Notes under the pieces: model-generated | The model's database searches: none | Told to the model about the DNA's origin: nothing | What the model saw: only the letters and a program-made list of their open reading frames with translations | Translations under genes and position numbers: made by a program | Shown here: in pieces, positions 47,199-57,899 of the stretch | Position numbering within the stretch: position 1 is the first letter of the stretch | How the letters are laid out: every line of letters starts with the position of its first letter | Assembly (NCBI RefSeq): GCF_037094465.1 | Contig: NZ_CP146609.1 | Coordinates: 1,303,501 to 1,367,500, forward strand | Direction of reading: 5' to 3' | DNA from: Pseudodesulfovibrio sp. 5S69 | GTDB lineage: Bacteria > Desulfobacterota > Desulfovibrionia > Desulfovibrionales > Desulfovibrionaceae | DNA: 64,000 bases

Positions 47199-47999
47199 GT
47201 GGCACCGGCACGGCACCTCCGGAACGGGCGGTTTCGGGCGCACCTGATGGCGTGGCTGGTACTGTGCCTGCTCCTGTGGGCGCTCCCCTGCCCGGCCCAG
47301 GACCTTCCCGGCTCCATCGTCCTGACCAGCGGGGAGTGGCCCCCGTTCTATTCCGCCTCCCTGCCCGGCGGCGGGTTCGCCAACCGCGTGGTCCGCGAGA
47401 GCTTCGCCCTGGAAGGGATCACGGTCGACTTTCAGTTCCTTCCCTGGCGCCGCGCCCTGGAGACGGCCGCCCAGGGTCCCGCCGTGGGGTCGGCCGGGTG
47501 GCTGCCCATGGAGGAGCGCAGGAAGCGGTTCCTGTTCAGCGATCCGGTGTTCGAGTCGGCCAGGGTCTTCTTTCACCGCAGGGATGTCCCCTTCACCTGG
47601 CACACCCTTGAGGACGTGCGGGACCTGCGGGTGGGCATCACCCTGGGCAGCGCCGAGGAGTTCCCCTTCGAGGAGGTTTTGGCCCGCGGCAAGGGCAAGC
47701 TCGACGTGGTCGGGAGCTACGTGGCGGGCATGAAGATGCTCATCGCCGGGCGGGTGGACGTCTACGCCTGCAACAAGGCCGTGGGCCTCTTCATCCTGGC
47801 GAACCGCATCGACGACGGGGACGCGGACCAGGTCGCCTGCAATCCCCGGCCGATCTTCACCGAGACCAATCACCTCCTCCTCAGCCGCCGCCTGCCCTTT
47901 GCCGAGGCGCTCATGGAGCGGTTCAACGCGGGCCTGCGCGCGCTGCGCCGAAGCGGCCGATACGACCGGATCCGGCAGGAATATCCCGGCCTGGACTGA
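47199..47999 (+). CDS. Family 3 periplasmic solute-binding protein
   Basis: A 266-residue exported protein. A signal peptide (hydrophobic core LMAWLVLCLLLWALPCPAQ, cleavage near AQD) precedes a family 3 fold (SIVLTSGEWPPFYSASLPGGG; LRVGITLGSAEEFPFEEVL; RYDRIRQEYPGLD). Single proteins of this type without permeases often act as receptors for signalling or have lost transport partners; no ABC genes are adjacent. The GTG start at 47199 is uncertain; ATG 47247 would shorten the signal peptide. Confidence 0.8.
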   Translation: MAPARHLRNGRFRAHLMAWLVLCLLLWALPCPAQDLPGSIVLTSGEWPPFYSASLPGGGFANRVVRESFALEGITVDFQFLPWRRALETAAQGPAVGSAGWLPMEERRKRFLFSDPVFESARVFFHRRDVPFTWHTLEDVRDLRVGITLGSAEEFPFEEVLARGKGKLDVVGSYVAGMKMLIAGRVDVYACNKAVGLFILANRIDDGDADQVACNPRPIFTETNHLLLSRRLPFAEALMERFNAGLRALRRSGRYDRIRQEYPGLD

Positions 48000-48043
48000 C
48001 CGCGGTGGCCCTCTTTCCGGTGATGATTTTCCTCCTCCCCCAG

Positions 48044-48122
48044 TTGACAAAGTGTCGTTTCTGTGATCTTTTTTCAGGTGTACCGCAAACGTTTGCGGCA
48101 ACGTTTGCGGTGCCGTTTGCAC
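48044..48122 (+). promoter_or_regulatory. gal promoter region with tandem LacI-type operators
   Basis: TTGACA at 48044 may be the -35 element; the -10 is weak. Downstream, CCGCAAACGTTTGCGG (48083-48098) is a perfect 16-bp palindrome with the central CG typical of LacI/GalR operators. The half-site CGTTTGCGG repeats at 48102 and, as CGTTTGC, at 48114: three units at exact 12-bp spacing. The likely binder is the LacI-type protein encoded at 50564. Confidence 0.75.
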
Positions 48123-48192
48123 AGGGCCCGGAGGGCGGAAGTTTCGGGATATTCTTCCTCTCCGGGGCGATCACAAAGGTTGAGGGGAAGGC

Positions 48193-49257
48193 ATGTTTTT
48201 CGAGGACCATCCGCACAGGCGGCTGAACCAGCTCACCGGCGAGTGGGTGCTGGTTTCGCCCCACCGTACCAAGCGGCCCTGGCAGGGCCAGCAGGAAGCG
48301 CCCGACCGGGCGACCCTGCCTTCCCACGACGAGCACTGCTACCTCTGCCCCGGCAACGGGCGGGCGGGCGGCGCGGTCAACCCGCAGTACACCGACACCT
48401 TCGTCTTCACCAACGACTTCGCGGCGCTTTTGCCCGAGGAGCCCGAGGCCGGGCTCGCTCCCCAGGCGGACGGCCTGCTGGTGGCCGAGGCCGAAACCGG
48501 CACCTGCCGGGTCATCTGCTATTCCCCGCGCCACGACCTGACCCTGGCCCGCCTGGGCACGGACCAGGCCGCGCGGGTGGTCGGCGTGTGGTGCGACGAG
48601 TTCGCCCATCTGGGTTGGCGCGAGGACATCGGCTACGTCCAGATATTCGAGAACCGGGGCGCGGCCATGGGTTGTTCCAACCCGCATCCGCACGGCCAGA
48701 TATGGGCCACCCGCAGCGTGCCCATGTACCCGGCCGTCGAGGACCGCCGCCAGGCCGAGTACCTGCGCGACAAGGGCAAGTGCCTGCTCTGCACCTATCT
48801 GGAGACCGAACTGGCCCGTGGCGAGCGGCTCGTCTTCGAGAACGACTCGTTCGCGGTCCTGGTGCCGTTCTGGGCCCTGTGGCCCTTCGAGGCCATGATC
48901 CTGCCCAAGGCGCACCTGTCGAACATCCTGGAGATGACGCCCGCCCAGCGCCGCGACCTGGCCGACGCCATGGTCCGCCTGAACGTGCGCTACGACAACC
49001 TCTTCCAGACCTCGTTCCCTTATTCCATGGGCATCCACCAGGCCCCGACCGACGGCGGGGACCACCCGCACTGGCATTTCCACCTGCACTACTATCCGCC
49101 GCTGCTGCGCTCCCAATCGGTCAAGAAGTTCATGGTCGGCTACGAGATGATGGCCATGCCCCAGCGCGACCTGACCGCCGAGTCCGCGGCCGCCCGGCTG
49201 CGCGAGCAGTCCGAGGTCCACTACATGGACGGCTCCGGCGACGGAGAGGACGCGTAA
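48193..49257 (+). CDS. galT: Galactose-1-phosphate uridylyltransferase
   Basis: A 354-residue Leloir pathway enzyme that swaps UDP between UDP-glucose and galactose-1-phosphate. The active-site motif [10 protein letters not shown] contains the uridylylated His. Zinc ligands are likely in CYLCPG and CLLCTY, and the second histidine triad region is [14 protein letters not shown]. It is the first gene of a gal operon; its stop overlaps the galK start by one base (TAATG). Confidence 0.95.
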   Translation: MFFEDHPHRRLNQLTGEWVLVSPHRTKRPWQGQQEAPDRATLPSHDEHCYLCPGNGRAGGAVNPQYTDTFVFTNDFAALLPEEPEAGLAPQADGLLVAEAETGTCRVICYSPRHDLTLARLGTDQAARVVGVWCDEFAHLGWREDIGYVQIFENRGAAMGCSNPHPHGQIWATRSVPMYPAVEDRRQAEYLRDKGKCLLCTYLETELARGERLVFENDSFAVLVPFWALWPFEAMILPKAHLSNILEMTPAQRRDLADAMVRLNVRYDNLFQTSFPYSMGIHQAPTDGGDHPHWHFHLHYYPPLLRSQSVKKFMVGYEMMAMPQRDLTAESAAARLREQSEVHYMDGSGDGEDA

Positions 49258-50567
49258 TGGACACCGCGGCTGCATATGCCGAGGCCCTGCGACGCGGAGC
49301 CCTGGACCCGATCCTGGTCAAGCTGTACCGGTCCGTGGACATCGCGGCCCAGCGCGACCGCTATCTTGACCTCCTGGCCTGTTTCGAATCCCGCGTCGGG
49401 CCCGGCCCGGCGGCTCTCATCCTGGCCCCCGGCCGGACCGAACTGGGCGGCAACCACACCGACCACAACCTGGGTGTGGTCCTGGCGGCCGCCGTGCATT
49501 TCGACTGCCTGGCCGTTGCCCGGCCCAGCGACGGGAACATGGTCCGCATCCAATCCAAGGGGTTCGACGAGGAGATCGTCGTGGACGTGAGCGACCTTGC
49601 CCCCCGGTCCGGGGAGAAGGACACCTCCATGGCGCTGATCCGCGGCGTGGCCGCCGGGTTGGCCGAATCCGGCCGCAAGGTGGCCGGGTTCGACGCCTGC
49701 GTGGACGGCGAGGTGCCCATGGGCGCGGGGTTGAGTTCGTCGGCGGCCTTCGAGATCCTGGTCGGCCGGATATTCAGCGAGCTGTTCAACGACGGCGAGT
49801 GTACGGCCCTGGAACTGGCCGTGGCGGGCCGCGCGGCGGAGAACGACTATTTCGGCAAGCCGTGCGGGCTCATGGACCAGCTTTCCTGCGCGGCCCAGGG
49901 CATCCTGTCCATCGACTTCGCGGACCCGGCCCGGCCCGCGATGCACGAGGTGGACTTCGACTTCGGACGGACCGGCTACCGGCTGGCCGTGGTCGACACC
50001 GGCGGCAGCCACGCGGACCTGACCCCGGACTACGCGGCCATCCCGGACGAGATGGGGCGGGCCGCCCGCGCCCTGGGGCGGGAGCACGCACGCGGGCTGA
50101 CCGTGGAGGCGGTCCTGGACAACGCCTCGCGCATCCGCGAGGCCGCCGGGGACCGTGGCGTGCTCCGGCTCATCCATTTCATCGAGGAGACGGACCGCGC
50201 CGCCGAGCAGGCCGAGGTCCTGGCCGCCGGGCGCATGGAGGACTTCCTCGATCTGGTCCGGCGGTCCGGCGACTCCTCCTGGCGGCTGCTCCAGAACTGC
50301 ATCTCGGCCACCGATCCCCTGGACCAGCCCATCCCCCTGGCCCTGACCCTGACCGAGCGGTTCCTGCACGGGCAGGGCGCGTGCCGCATCCAGGGCGGCG
50401 GGTTCGCCGGGACCATCCAGGCCTACGTGCCCGAGGACCGGTTCACAGCCTACACGGCGTTCATGGAGGAGCTCTTCGGCCGGGGCGCGGTCATGCCCCT
50501 CAAGGTCCGCAGGCCCGGTTTCGAGCGCATCGCACTCGACATGCTCGACGGGGAGGGGGGCGCATGA
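49257..50567 (+). CDS. galK: Galactokinase
   Basis: A 436-residue GHMP kinase, longer than the 382 residues of E. coli GalK, with an N-terminal extension. Its sugar motif is GRTELGGNHTDHN in place of the classical GRVNLIGEHTDY. The P-loop is GEVPMGAGLSSSAAFE and motif 3 is GGGFAGT. It makes galactose-1-phosphate for GalT. ATGA overlap with the next gene shows coupling. Confidence 0.92.
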   Translation: MDTAAAYAEALRRGALDPILVKLYRSVDIAAQRDRYLDLLACFESRVGPGPAALILAPGRTELGGNHTDHNLGVVLAAAVHFDCLAVARPSDGNMVRIQSKGFDEEIVVDVSDLAPRSGEKDTSMALIRGVAAGLAESGRKVAGFDACVDGEVPMGAGLSSSAAFEILVGRIFSELFNDGECTALELAVAGRAAENDYFGKPCGLMDQLSCAAQGILSIDFADPARPAMHEVDFDFGRTGYRLAVVDTGGSHADLTPDYAAIPDEMGRAARALGREHARGLTVEAVLDNASRIREAAGDRGVLRLIHFIEETDRAAEQAEVLAAGRMEDFLDLVRRSGDSSWRLLQNCISATDPLDQPIPLALTLTERFLHGQGACRIQGGGFAGTIQAYVPEDRFTAYTAFMEELFGRGAVMPLKVRRPGFERIALDMLDGEGGA

Positions 50568-51592
50568 GCCAGTTCACCATCAAGGACCTGGCCCGCAAAC
50601 TGGGCGTGTCGCCGTCCACGGTCTCCCGCGCCCTGCGCGGCCACCCGGACATCAGCCCGGCGACCAAGCGCCGCGTGGCCGAGGCGGCCGAGAAGTACCA
50701 CTACCACCCGAACCAGCTCGCCCAGTCCCTGCAAAAGAAGCGCAGCAACGTCATCGGGGTCATCGTCCCCGCCATCCGACACCACTTTTTTTCCAACGTC
50801 ATCAGTGGAATAGAGGAGCTCGCCTACGACAACGGCTATACCATCATGGTCTGCCAGTCCAACGAGACCCTGGCCCGCGAGATCCTCAACGTCCAGGCCC
50901 TGGTGGCCAACCGCGTGGCCGGGCTGCTCATCGCCATCTCGTCGGAGACCACCAGTTACGAGCACCTTGCCCGGGCCATGCGCCAGCACGTGCCCCTGGT
51001 CCAGTTCGACCGGGTGGTGGAGGAGCTGGACACCGGCAAGGTGGTGGTGGACGACTACGCGGCCTCCTTCGGCGCGGTGGAGCATCTCATCCAATCCGGC
51101 TACCGGCGCATCGGGCACATGGCCGGGCAGGAGGGCATCGCCTTGAACCGCAAGCGTTTCGAGGGCTACCGCGACGCGCTCAAGGCCCACGGCCTGCCGC
51201 TGGAGGAGAAGTTTCATCTGCACGGCGGGTACCGCGAAGAGGACGGCCGGGCCGGGGCCGAACGCTACCTGGCCCTGGACGAGCTGCCCGAGGCCATCCT
51301 GGCCATCAACGACCCGGTGGCCGTGGGGCTGTACACCCGGTTCAAGGAGGCCGGGGTACGCATCCCGGACGACGTGGCCCTGGTGGGCTTTTCCGACACC
51401 CCGGTGGCCGCGCTCATCGAGCCGGGCCTGACCACGGTGCACCAGCCCGCCTTCGACATGGGCCGGACCGCCGTGTCCCTGCTGCTGCGCCAGTTCGACG
51501 AGGGCGCGGACTTCGAACCCGAGACCGTGGTGCTCGCTACCGAGCTGCGCGTGCGGGGCAGTTCCGCCCCGAGGGAGGGAATATGCAACTGA
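50564..51592 (+). CDS. LacI/GalR-family regulator of the gal operon
   Basis: A 342-residue repressor. The N-terminal helix-turn-helix (TIKDLARKLGVSPSTVSRAL, residues 5-24) and hinge helix (PNQLAQSLQKKRS) are typical, followed by a periplasmic-binding-like sensor domain (IGVIVPAIRHHFFSNVISGI). It lies within the operon, between galK and galM, and very probably binds the tandem operators at 48083. The effector is likely galactose or a phosphorylated derivative. Confidence 0.9.
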   Translation: MSQFTIKDLARKLGVSPSTVSRALRGHPDISPATKRRVAEAAEKYHYHPNQLAQSLQKKRSNVIGVIVPAIRHHFFSNVISGIEELAYDNGYTIMVCQSNETLAREILNVQALVANRVAGLLIAISSETTSYEHLARAMRQHVPLVQFDRVVEELDTGKVVVDDYAASFGAVEHLIQSGYRRIGHMAGQEGIALNRKRFEGYRDALKAHGLPLEEKFHLHGGYREEDGRAGAERYLALDELPEAILAINDPVAVGLYTRFKEAGVRIPDDVALVGFSDTPVAALIEPGLTTVHQPAFDMGRTAVSLLLRQFDEGADFEPETVVLATELRVRGSSAPREGICN

Positions 51593-52635
51593 GTTCGCGT
51601 CCCTTCGGCACGACCGGAGACGGCACCCCGGTGGAGCTGTACACCCTGGCCAACGCGGCGGGCATGGAGGCGGACATCGCCACCTACGGCGGCGCCCTGG
51701 TCCGGCTGACCGCGCCCGACCGCGAAGGCGACATGGCCGACGTGGTCCTGGGCTACGACACGCTGGACGGCTACCTGAACGATTGCTGCTGCTTCGGCAG
51801 GCTGGTGGGGCGGGTGGCCAACCGCATCGGCGGGGCGCGCCTGGTCCTGGACGGCAGGGAGTACGCGCTGGACCGCAACAACGGCCGCCATCACCTGCAC
51901 GGCGGGGCCGGCGGGTTCCACAGCCGGGTCTGGCGGGCGGACCCCCTCGAGACCGAGGCCGGGCCCGCGCTGGTCCTGACCTTTGAGAGCCGCGACGGGG
52001 ATCAGGGCTATCCCGGCAACCTGGCGGTCTCGGCGGTCTACACCCTGGCACAGGACGGACTGCGTCTGGACTTTTCGGCGGCAGCGGACCGGCCCACGGC
52101 GGTCAACCTGACCGCCCACCCCTATTTCAACCTGAGCGGGCGGCCGGGCACGGACTGCCTGGGGCACGTCCTGACCATCCCGGCCCGGCGCTGCCTCGAG
52201 ACCGACGGGGACCTGATCCCCACCGGCTGCCTGAGCGAAGTGGCCGGTACCCCGCTCGATTTCATGGCCGGGGTTGCCATCGGCGCGCGCATCCGGCAGG
52301 ATTCCGTGCCCCTTGCCAACGGGCACGGCTACGACCACTGCTACGTGCTCGACGGCCGAGCCGGGATGAAACCGGCGGCCTCGGTGGTCGAGCCGGTCTC
52401 GGGACGGGGGTTGGAGGTCCTGACCACGCAGCCGTGCGTCCAGTTCTACTCGGGCAATCACATCCCGGAAGGGTTGCCCGGCAAGGGCGGAGCGGTTTAT
52501 GGTGCGAGGTCGGGACTGTGCCTTGAGCCCCAGGGGTTCGTGGACGCCCCTGCCCACGCGGCCTTTTCCGATATCACGCTGCGCCCCGGCGAGGCATACA
52601 GGCAAACGATCTTGTACAGATTTTTCGTGAAGTAG
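51583..52635 (+). CDS. galM: Aldose 1-epimerase (galactose mutarotase)
   Basis: A 350-residue mutarotase that interconverts alpha and beta sugar anomers before GalK. Catalytic residues lie in GGAGGFHSRVW, NLTAHPYFNLSG (general acid His) and LCLEPQGF (Glu base). GAGGGAGGG precedes ATG 51583, which overlaps the regulator's end by 10 bases. It is followed 36 bases later by the sugar importer genes. Confidence 0.94.
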   Translation: MQLSSRPFGTTGDGTPVELYTLANAAGMEADIATYGGALVRLTAPDREGDMADVVLGYDTLDGYLNDCCCFGRLVGRVANRIGGARLVLDGREYALDRNNGRHHLHGGAGGFHSRVWRADPLETEAGPALVLTFESRDGDQGYPGNLAVSAVYTLAQDGLRLDFSAAADRPTAVNLTAHPYFNLSGRPGTDCLGHVLTIPARRCLETDGDLIPTGCLSEVAGTPLDFMAGVAIGARIRQDSVPLANGHGYDHCYVLDGRAGMKPAASVVEPVSGRGLEVLTTQPCVQFYSGNHIPEGLPGKGGAVYGARSGLCLEPQGFVDAPAHAAFSDITLRPGEAYRQTILYRFFVK

Positions 52636-52671
52636 CGCAGCACTGCGCACAGGCAAAAAGAGACGGTCAAC

Positions 52672-53769
<1,098 letters not shown>

Positions 53770-53773
53770 ATTT

Positions 53774-53789
53774 GCGGTTTGTCAACCGC
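53774..53789 (+). promoter_or_regulatory. Hairpin and palindrome before the sugar-binding protein gene
   Basis: GCGGTT-TGTC-AACCGC forms a short stem five bases after the ATPase stop. A separate 10-bp palindrome, GTTTGCAAAC, lies at 53824-53833. The stem may protect the 5' end of a processed mRNA so that the binding protein is made in excess. Confidence 0.4.
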
Positions 53790-53848
53790 TTGATTTGCTT
53801 GATACTTGATTGGTTAACGTGGAGTTTGCAAACCTTTAGGAGGTACGT

Positions 53849-55105
53849 ATGAAAAAGGCTTTTGCGAAAATGTTGATCGTGTTTGCGGCCGCGCTGCTCA
53901 TCGGCGCCCCGCAGGCGGCCCAGGCCAGCGATCTGAAGGGTGAACTGGAGATCTTCTCCTGGTGGGCCGGTGACGAAGGCCCGGCTCTGGAGGCCCTGAT
54001 CGACATCTACAAGAAACAGAATCCCGGCGTGAAGGTCATCAACGCCACCGTGACCGGCGGCTCCGGCGTCAACGCCCAGGCCGTGCTCAAGACCCGCATG
54101 CTCGGCGGCGAGCCGCCGGATTCCTTCCAGGTCCACGCCGGTCAGGAACTCATCGGCACCTGGGTCAAGGCCGACCGCATGGAAGACCTGACTCCGCTGT
54201 TCAAGGAGCAGGGCTGGATGGACGTCTTCCCCGAGGGGCTGATCAAGCTGATCGGCACCGACAAGGGCATCTGGTCCGTGCCGGTCAACATCCACCGCTC
54301 CAACGTCATGTGGTACATCCCGGCCAACCTGAAGAAGTGGGGCGTCGAGCCGCCCAAGACCTGGGCCGACTTCCTGGCCATCGCGCCGAAGCTGAAGGCG
54401 CAGGGCGTGGTGCCCCTGGCCCTGGCCCAGAACTGGACCGCCAACCATTTGTGGGAATCCGTGGCCCTGGCCTCCATGGGCGCGGACAACTGGGATGCCC
54501 TGTGGTCCGGCAAGCTGTCCTTCGACTCCCCCGAAGTGGTCAAGGCCTGGGAGCTCTTCGGCAAGATCCTCCAGTACACCAACGACGACGCCTCCTCCCT
54601 GTCCTGGCAGCAGGCCACGGACATGGTCGTTGACGGCCGCGCCGCCTTCAACATCATGGGCGACTGGGCCGCAGGCTACATGTCCACCACCAAGAAGCTG
54701 GCGCCCGGCACCGGGTACGGCTGGATCGCCTCTCCCGGCACCACCGGCACCTTCATGTTCCTGGCCGACTCCTTCGGCCTGCCCAAGGGCGCGCCGCACC
54801 GCGCCAACGCCATTGCCTGGCTGAAGGTCCTGGGCTCCAAGCAGGGCTCCGACGCCTTCAACCCGCTCAAGGGCTCCATCTCGGCGCGCAAGGACTCCGA
54901 CCTGTCCAAGTACAACGCGTACTCCCAGTCCGCGGCCAAGGACTGGAACAGCGACCGCGTGGTCGGTTCCCTGGCTCACGGCGTTGCCGCCAACGACACC
55001 TTCAAGAACGGTTTCGCCTCCATCATGGAGATGTTCCTGAAGACCAAGAACCCCCAGGCCGCTGCCAAGGCGTGCGCTCAGCTCGCCAAGAAGGCCGGCA
55101 TCTAG
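53849..55105 (+). CDS. Sugar-binding protein, family 1
   Basis: A 418-residue exported binding protein. The signal peptide (about 1-26, [18 protein letters not shown], cleaved before SDLKG) precedes a family 1 fold like those of glucose/mannose importers ([43 protein letters not shown]). No lipobox, so it is free in the periplasm. TAGGAGGT precedes the ATG. The sugar is not certain; galactose or glucose fits the operon. Confidence 0.9.
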   Translation: MKKAFAKMLIVFAAALLIGAPQAAQASDLKGELEIFSWWAGDEGPALEALIDIYKKQNPGVKVINATVTGGSGVNAQAVLKTRMLGGEPPDSFQVHAGQELIGTWVKADRMEDLTPLFKEQGWMDVFPEGLIKLIGTDKGIWSVPVNIHRSNVMWYIPANLKKWGVEPPKTWADFLAIAPKLKAQGVVPLALAQNWTANHLWESVALASMGADNWDALWSGKLSFDSPEVVKAWELFGKILQYTNDDASSLSWQQATDMVVDGRAAFNIMGDWAAGYMSTTKKLAPGTGYGWIASPGTTGTFMFLADSFGLPKGAPHRANAIAWLKVLGSKQGSDAFNPLKGSISARKDSDLSKYNAYSQSAAKDWNSDRVVGSLAHGVAANDTFKNGFASIMEMFLKTKNPQAAAKACAQLAKKAGI

Positions 55106-55114
55106 TTTGAGAAT

Positions 55115-56299
55115 ATGAACCAGCCGCGCCGCGCCGGGAGCATACCCGGCGCGGCCCGGCCCGACCAACCGGACTTGCTTATGCGGGAAGCCTCGCTCGA
55201 CAAATTGAAAGCGTTCCTGACGCTTCTGCCGTCCATGATCCTCATCGGCGTCTTCGTCTACGGGTTCATCGGCAACACCATCTGGACCTCCATGACCGAC
55301 TGGGGCGGCTCGGGCGCGATGGCGCTCAACCCGCAGAAGCACTTTGTCGGCCTGGAGAACTATATCGACCTGTTCACCGGATTCCTGGGCGGCAATTTCC
55401 GCCAGGACCTGGTCAACGCGGTCTACTATTCGGTCATGCTCCTGGCCGGTGCCGTGGGCCTGGGCATGTTCATCGCCATCCTGCTCGACCAGAAGCCCAA
55501 GGGCGAGGATTTGTTGCGGACCATCTTCCTCTACCCCATGTCACTGTCCTTCATCGTCTCCGGGACCATCTGGCGCTGGCTGCTCGCCCCCCAGGGAGGG
55601 GTCAACGTCCTGCCCAAATATTTCGGTTTCAAGCCGCTGACCTTCAAGTGGCTGTCCAGCCAGGCGGCCATCCTGGTCTTCAACTGGCAGGACATCCTGC
55701 GCATCCTGGCCTACATCGCCGCCTTCATCCTGATCATGGTCGGCGTGTTCCTGCTCAGGAAGGATCAGGGCAAGGCCATCAAGCGCTGGCTCATTCCGGG
55801 CATCGTGCTCGGGGCTCTGGTCTGGATTTTCGGCGGCCTCATTCCGGACGCCCTGTTCATGGAGGAGGAGCACGGCTTCAACCTGGCCACGCTGGGCATC
55901 ATCATCGCCACCATCTGGCAGTACTCGGGCTACACCATGGCCCTGTACCTGGCCGGGTTCAACGGCATCTCCCAGGACCTGCGCGACGCGGCCATGCTCG
56001 ACGGCGCGTCCCAGGTCGGCTACTACCGCTACGTGGCCATCCCCATGCTCAAGCCCATCACCATCTCGGCGGTGATCATCCTGTCGCACATCTCGCTGAA
56101 GATGTTCGACCTGATCTTCGCCATGACCGGCCCGGACAACGCGGCCACCGGCCACCCGGCCCTGAACATGTACCTGACCACCTTCCGCGGCAACGAGTTC
56201 TCCCGGGGCGCGGCCATCGCCATCGTCCTGTTCCTCATCGCGGCCATGTTCATCGTGCCCTACCTCGTCGGCCAATACCGCCAGCAGGGGAGGCGCTAG
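55115..56299 (+). CDS. Sugar ABC importer permease 1
   Basis: A 394-residue MalF-like permease with six to eight helices, including an extra pair at about 190-240 and an internal insert with GLIPDALFMEEEHGFN. The coupling motif (SQDLRDAAMLDGASQVGYYRYVAIPML, the EAA loop) is clear. The first 22 residues are polar, and ATG 55181 is an alternative start, though it has no better ribosome site. It is followed directly by permease 2. Confidence 0.9.
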   Translation: MNQPRRAGSIPGAARPDQPDLLMREASLDKLKAFLTLLPSMILIGVFVYGFIGNTIWTSMTDWGGSGAMALNPQKHFVGLENYIDLFTGFLGGNFRQDLVNAVYYSVMLLAGAVGLGMFIAILLDQKPKGEDLLRTIFLYPMSLSFIVSGTIWRWLLAPQGGVNVLPKYFGFKPLTFKWLSSQAAILVFNWQDILRILAYIAAFILIMVGVFLLRKDQGKAIKRWLIPGIVLGALVWIFGGLIPDALFMEEEHGFNLATLGIIIATIWQYSGYTMALYLAGFNGISQDLRDAAMLDGASQVGYYRYVAIPMLKPITISAVIILSHISLKMFDLIFAMTGPDNAATGHPALNMYLTTFRGNEFSRGAAIAIVLFLIAAMFIVPYLVGQYRQQGRR

Positions 56300-57127
56300 A
56301 TGACCGCCCGGAAATTCTCCCTCGGCACCGTGTTCCTGTACGGGACCCTGGTCCTGCTGGCCCTGTTCTTCCTCATGCCCGCCTACATGGCGGCCGTGAC
56401 CGCCCTGAAGATGCCCGCCGACATCAGCCTGCCCACGGCCTGGGAATGGCCGTCCGTGGTCAACTGGTCCAGCTTCTCCGACGCCCTGGCCAAGCTCAGG
56501 CCGGACTTCATCAACTCGCTGATACTGACCATTTGCGGCACGGCCGGCTCCACGGTGCTCGGCTCGCTCAACGGGTATGTCTTCTCCAAGTGGAAGTTCA
56601 AGGGCTCGGACGTGATCTTCACCCTGTTCCTGTTCGGCATGTTCATCCCGTACCAGGTCATCCTGATCCCGTTGTTCCAGACCCTGCGCGCCATGAACCT
56701 GTACGGCGGCCTGCCCGGCCTGATCCTGGCGCACATCGTCTACGGGCTGCCGATCACCTCGCTCATCTTCCGCAACTTCTACGCCCAGATCCCCACGGCC
56801 CTGATCGAGTCGGCCAGGCTGGACGGCGCGGGCTTCTTCTCCATCTACCTGCGCATCGTCTTCCCCCTGTCCATCCCCGGGTTCGTGGTCACCTCCCTGT
56901 GGCAGTTCACCCAGATCTGGAACGAATTTTTGTGGGGCATCTGCCTGACCCGCCACACGGCCAACCCCATCACCGTGGGCCTGGCCAACCTGGCGGGCGG
57001 CCAGGCCGTCACCTGGAACCTGCCTATGGCCGGTTCCATATTGGCGGCGTTGCCGGTGCTGGCCATCTACATCTTCCTCGGAAGATACTTCATACGCGGC
57101 TTGTTAGCTGGTTCTGTGAAGGAGTAG
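56300..57127 (+). CDS. Sugar ABC importer permease 2
   Basis: A 275-residue MalG-like permease with six helices and the EAA loop [27 protein letters not shown]. It starts at the base after the stop of permease 1. Together with the ATPase and binding protein it completes the importer. The operon ends here, and an R2-R3-R1 repeat array follows. Confidence 0.92.
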   Translation: MTARKFSLGTVFLYGTLVLLALFFLMPAYMAAVTALKMPADISLPTAWEWPSVVNWSSFSDALAKLRPDFINSLILTICGTAGSTVLGSLNGYVFSKWKFKGSDVIFTLFLFGMFIPYQVILIPLFQTLRAMNLYGGLPGLILAHIVYGLPITSLIFRNFYAQIPTALIESARLDGAGFFSIYLRIVFPLSIPGFVVTSLWQFTQIWNEFLWGICLTRHTANPITVGLANLAGGQAVTWNLPMAGSILAALPVLAIYIFLGRYFIRGLLAGSVKE

Positions 57128-57137
57128 AGCGGGGGGC

Positions 57138-57314
57138 GGCTTCCGATAGCGGGCCATCTGCACATTTTTCCTGGGGGGCTTTCATCCTCACGTAGACGGC
57201 TACGCTGCGGTGAAAGCCCCCCGGCTTTGTACCTGAGGCATAAGATCTTGTACGGCTCGAAGACTCGCCAACAATTCACTTAAAAATGCACAGCTGACCC
57301 ACTCTCGAAAGCCT
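57138..57314. repeat. R2 long-hairpin repeat, copy 2, with an internal insertion
   Basis: Starts GGCTTCCGATAGCGGGCCA and ends ACTCTCGAAAGCC as in copy 1 at 33560. The right arm is interrupted after GAAAGCCCCCCGG by about 58 extra bases (57225-57282) absent from copy 1. The space 57128-57626 is filled by this element, R3, R1 and a terminator. Confidence 0.8.
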
Positions 57315-57343
57315 ATCCCGAGGACGTAAGTACGACGGGGAAA

Positions 57344-57385
57344 AGAGAGAGCCGCTGTCGGGTGCTGCGCACCCGAATCGCTTTA
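57344..57385. repeat. R3 hairpin repeat, copy 3
   Basis: GAGAGCCGCTGTCGGGTGC, a short TGC loop, then GCACCCGAATCGCTTT. The loop is shorter than in the copies at 33702 and 33774. It follows R2 and precedes R1, as at the other locus. Confidence 0.7.
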
Positions 57386-57443
57386 AAAGAATGAAGGGCC
57401 TCCGACACATTCACGAGTCGGCGGCCCATATTTGTGTGGTCCG

Positions 57444-57560
57444 CCCCGCGAAGCGGCGCTAAAACGTTTCGGAAAGGATGGGGATGGGGGTCTGGAGGAA
57501 GGGGAAGGAAAAGCCCTTTTCAAAGGGTTTTCCTTCCCCTTCCCCCAGCCGCCGGAGGCG
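57444..57560 (+). repeat. R1 intergenic repeat, copy D
   Basis: CCCCGCGAAGCGGC to GCCGCCGGAGGCG, with GGGGTCTGGAGGAAGGGG and the palindrome AAGCCCTTTTCAAAGGGTTT. It lies next to a bidirectional terminator, beyond the end of a small minus-strand gene. Confidence 0.8.
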
Positions 57561-57570
57561 CGGTAAAAGA

Positions 57571-57602
57571 AAAGCCCCGGACGGGTGTCCGGGGCTTTTT
57601 TT
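57571..57602. terminator. Bidirectional intrinsic terminator
   Basis: AAAGCCCCGGAC and GTCCGGGGCTTT pair around GGGT, with seven T on the plus strand and four A (T on minus) on the other side. It serves the 42-residue gene on the minus strand and any read-through from the sugar importer operon. Confidence 0.9.
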
Positions 57603-57626
57603 GGTGTATCTGTTTGTTCAGGGGTC

Positions 57627-57755
57627 CTAGTTGCGATCGCGATCTTCCTCGTCGGAAGAACGTTCGTCCTTGCGCTCGGAGACGTTTTCGTCCCACAGCC
57701 CGCAACTGGTATCGATGCAGGAGAGGCACGGTCCGGGATAATCCATGTTGGGCAT
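57627..57755 (-). CDS. 42-residue cysteine-containing small protein
   Basis: A short frame with three cysteines in PCLSCIDTSCGLW and a highly charged end (ERKDERSSDEEDRDRN). ATG 57755 has GGAGG five bases upstream, and a strong terminator follows the stop, so it looks like a real gene. CxxC then C five residues on could bind zinc or another metal. No family recognised. Confidence 0.6.
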   Translation of the reverse strand: MPNMDYPGPCLSCIDTSCGLWDENVSERKDERSSDEEDRDRN

Positions 57756-57899
57756 AGCTGCCTCCAGGGTAAGGGTCTGGATGCGCCCGGCATCAATGGC
57801 CGAGCTGATTACACATGAACATATGTTATAAATAAATACGAAACAGGGCTTGGCAAGGCCTGCCCTGAAAAAAAAGTGCGGATGCGGGGGACGGGGCTG

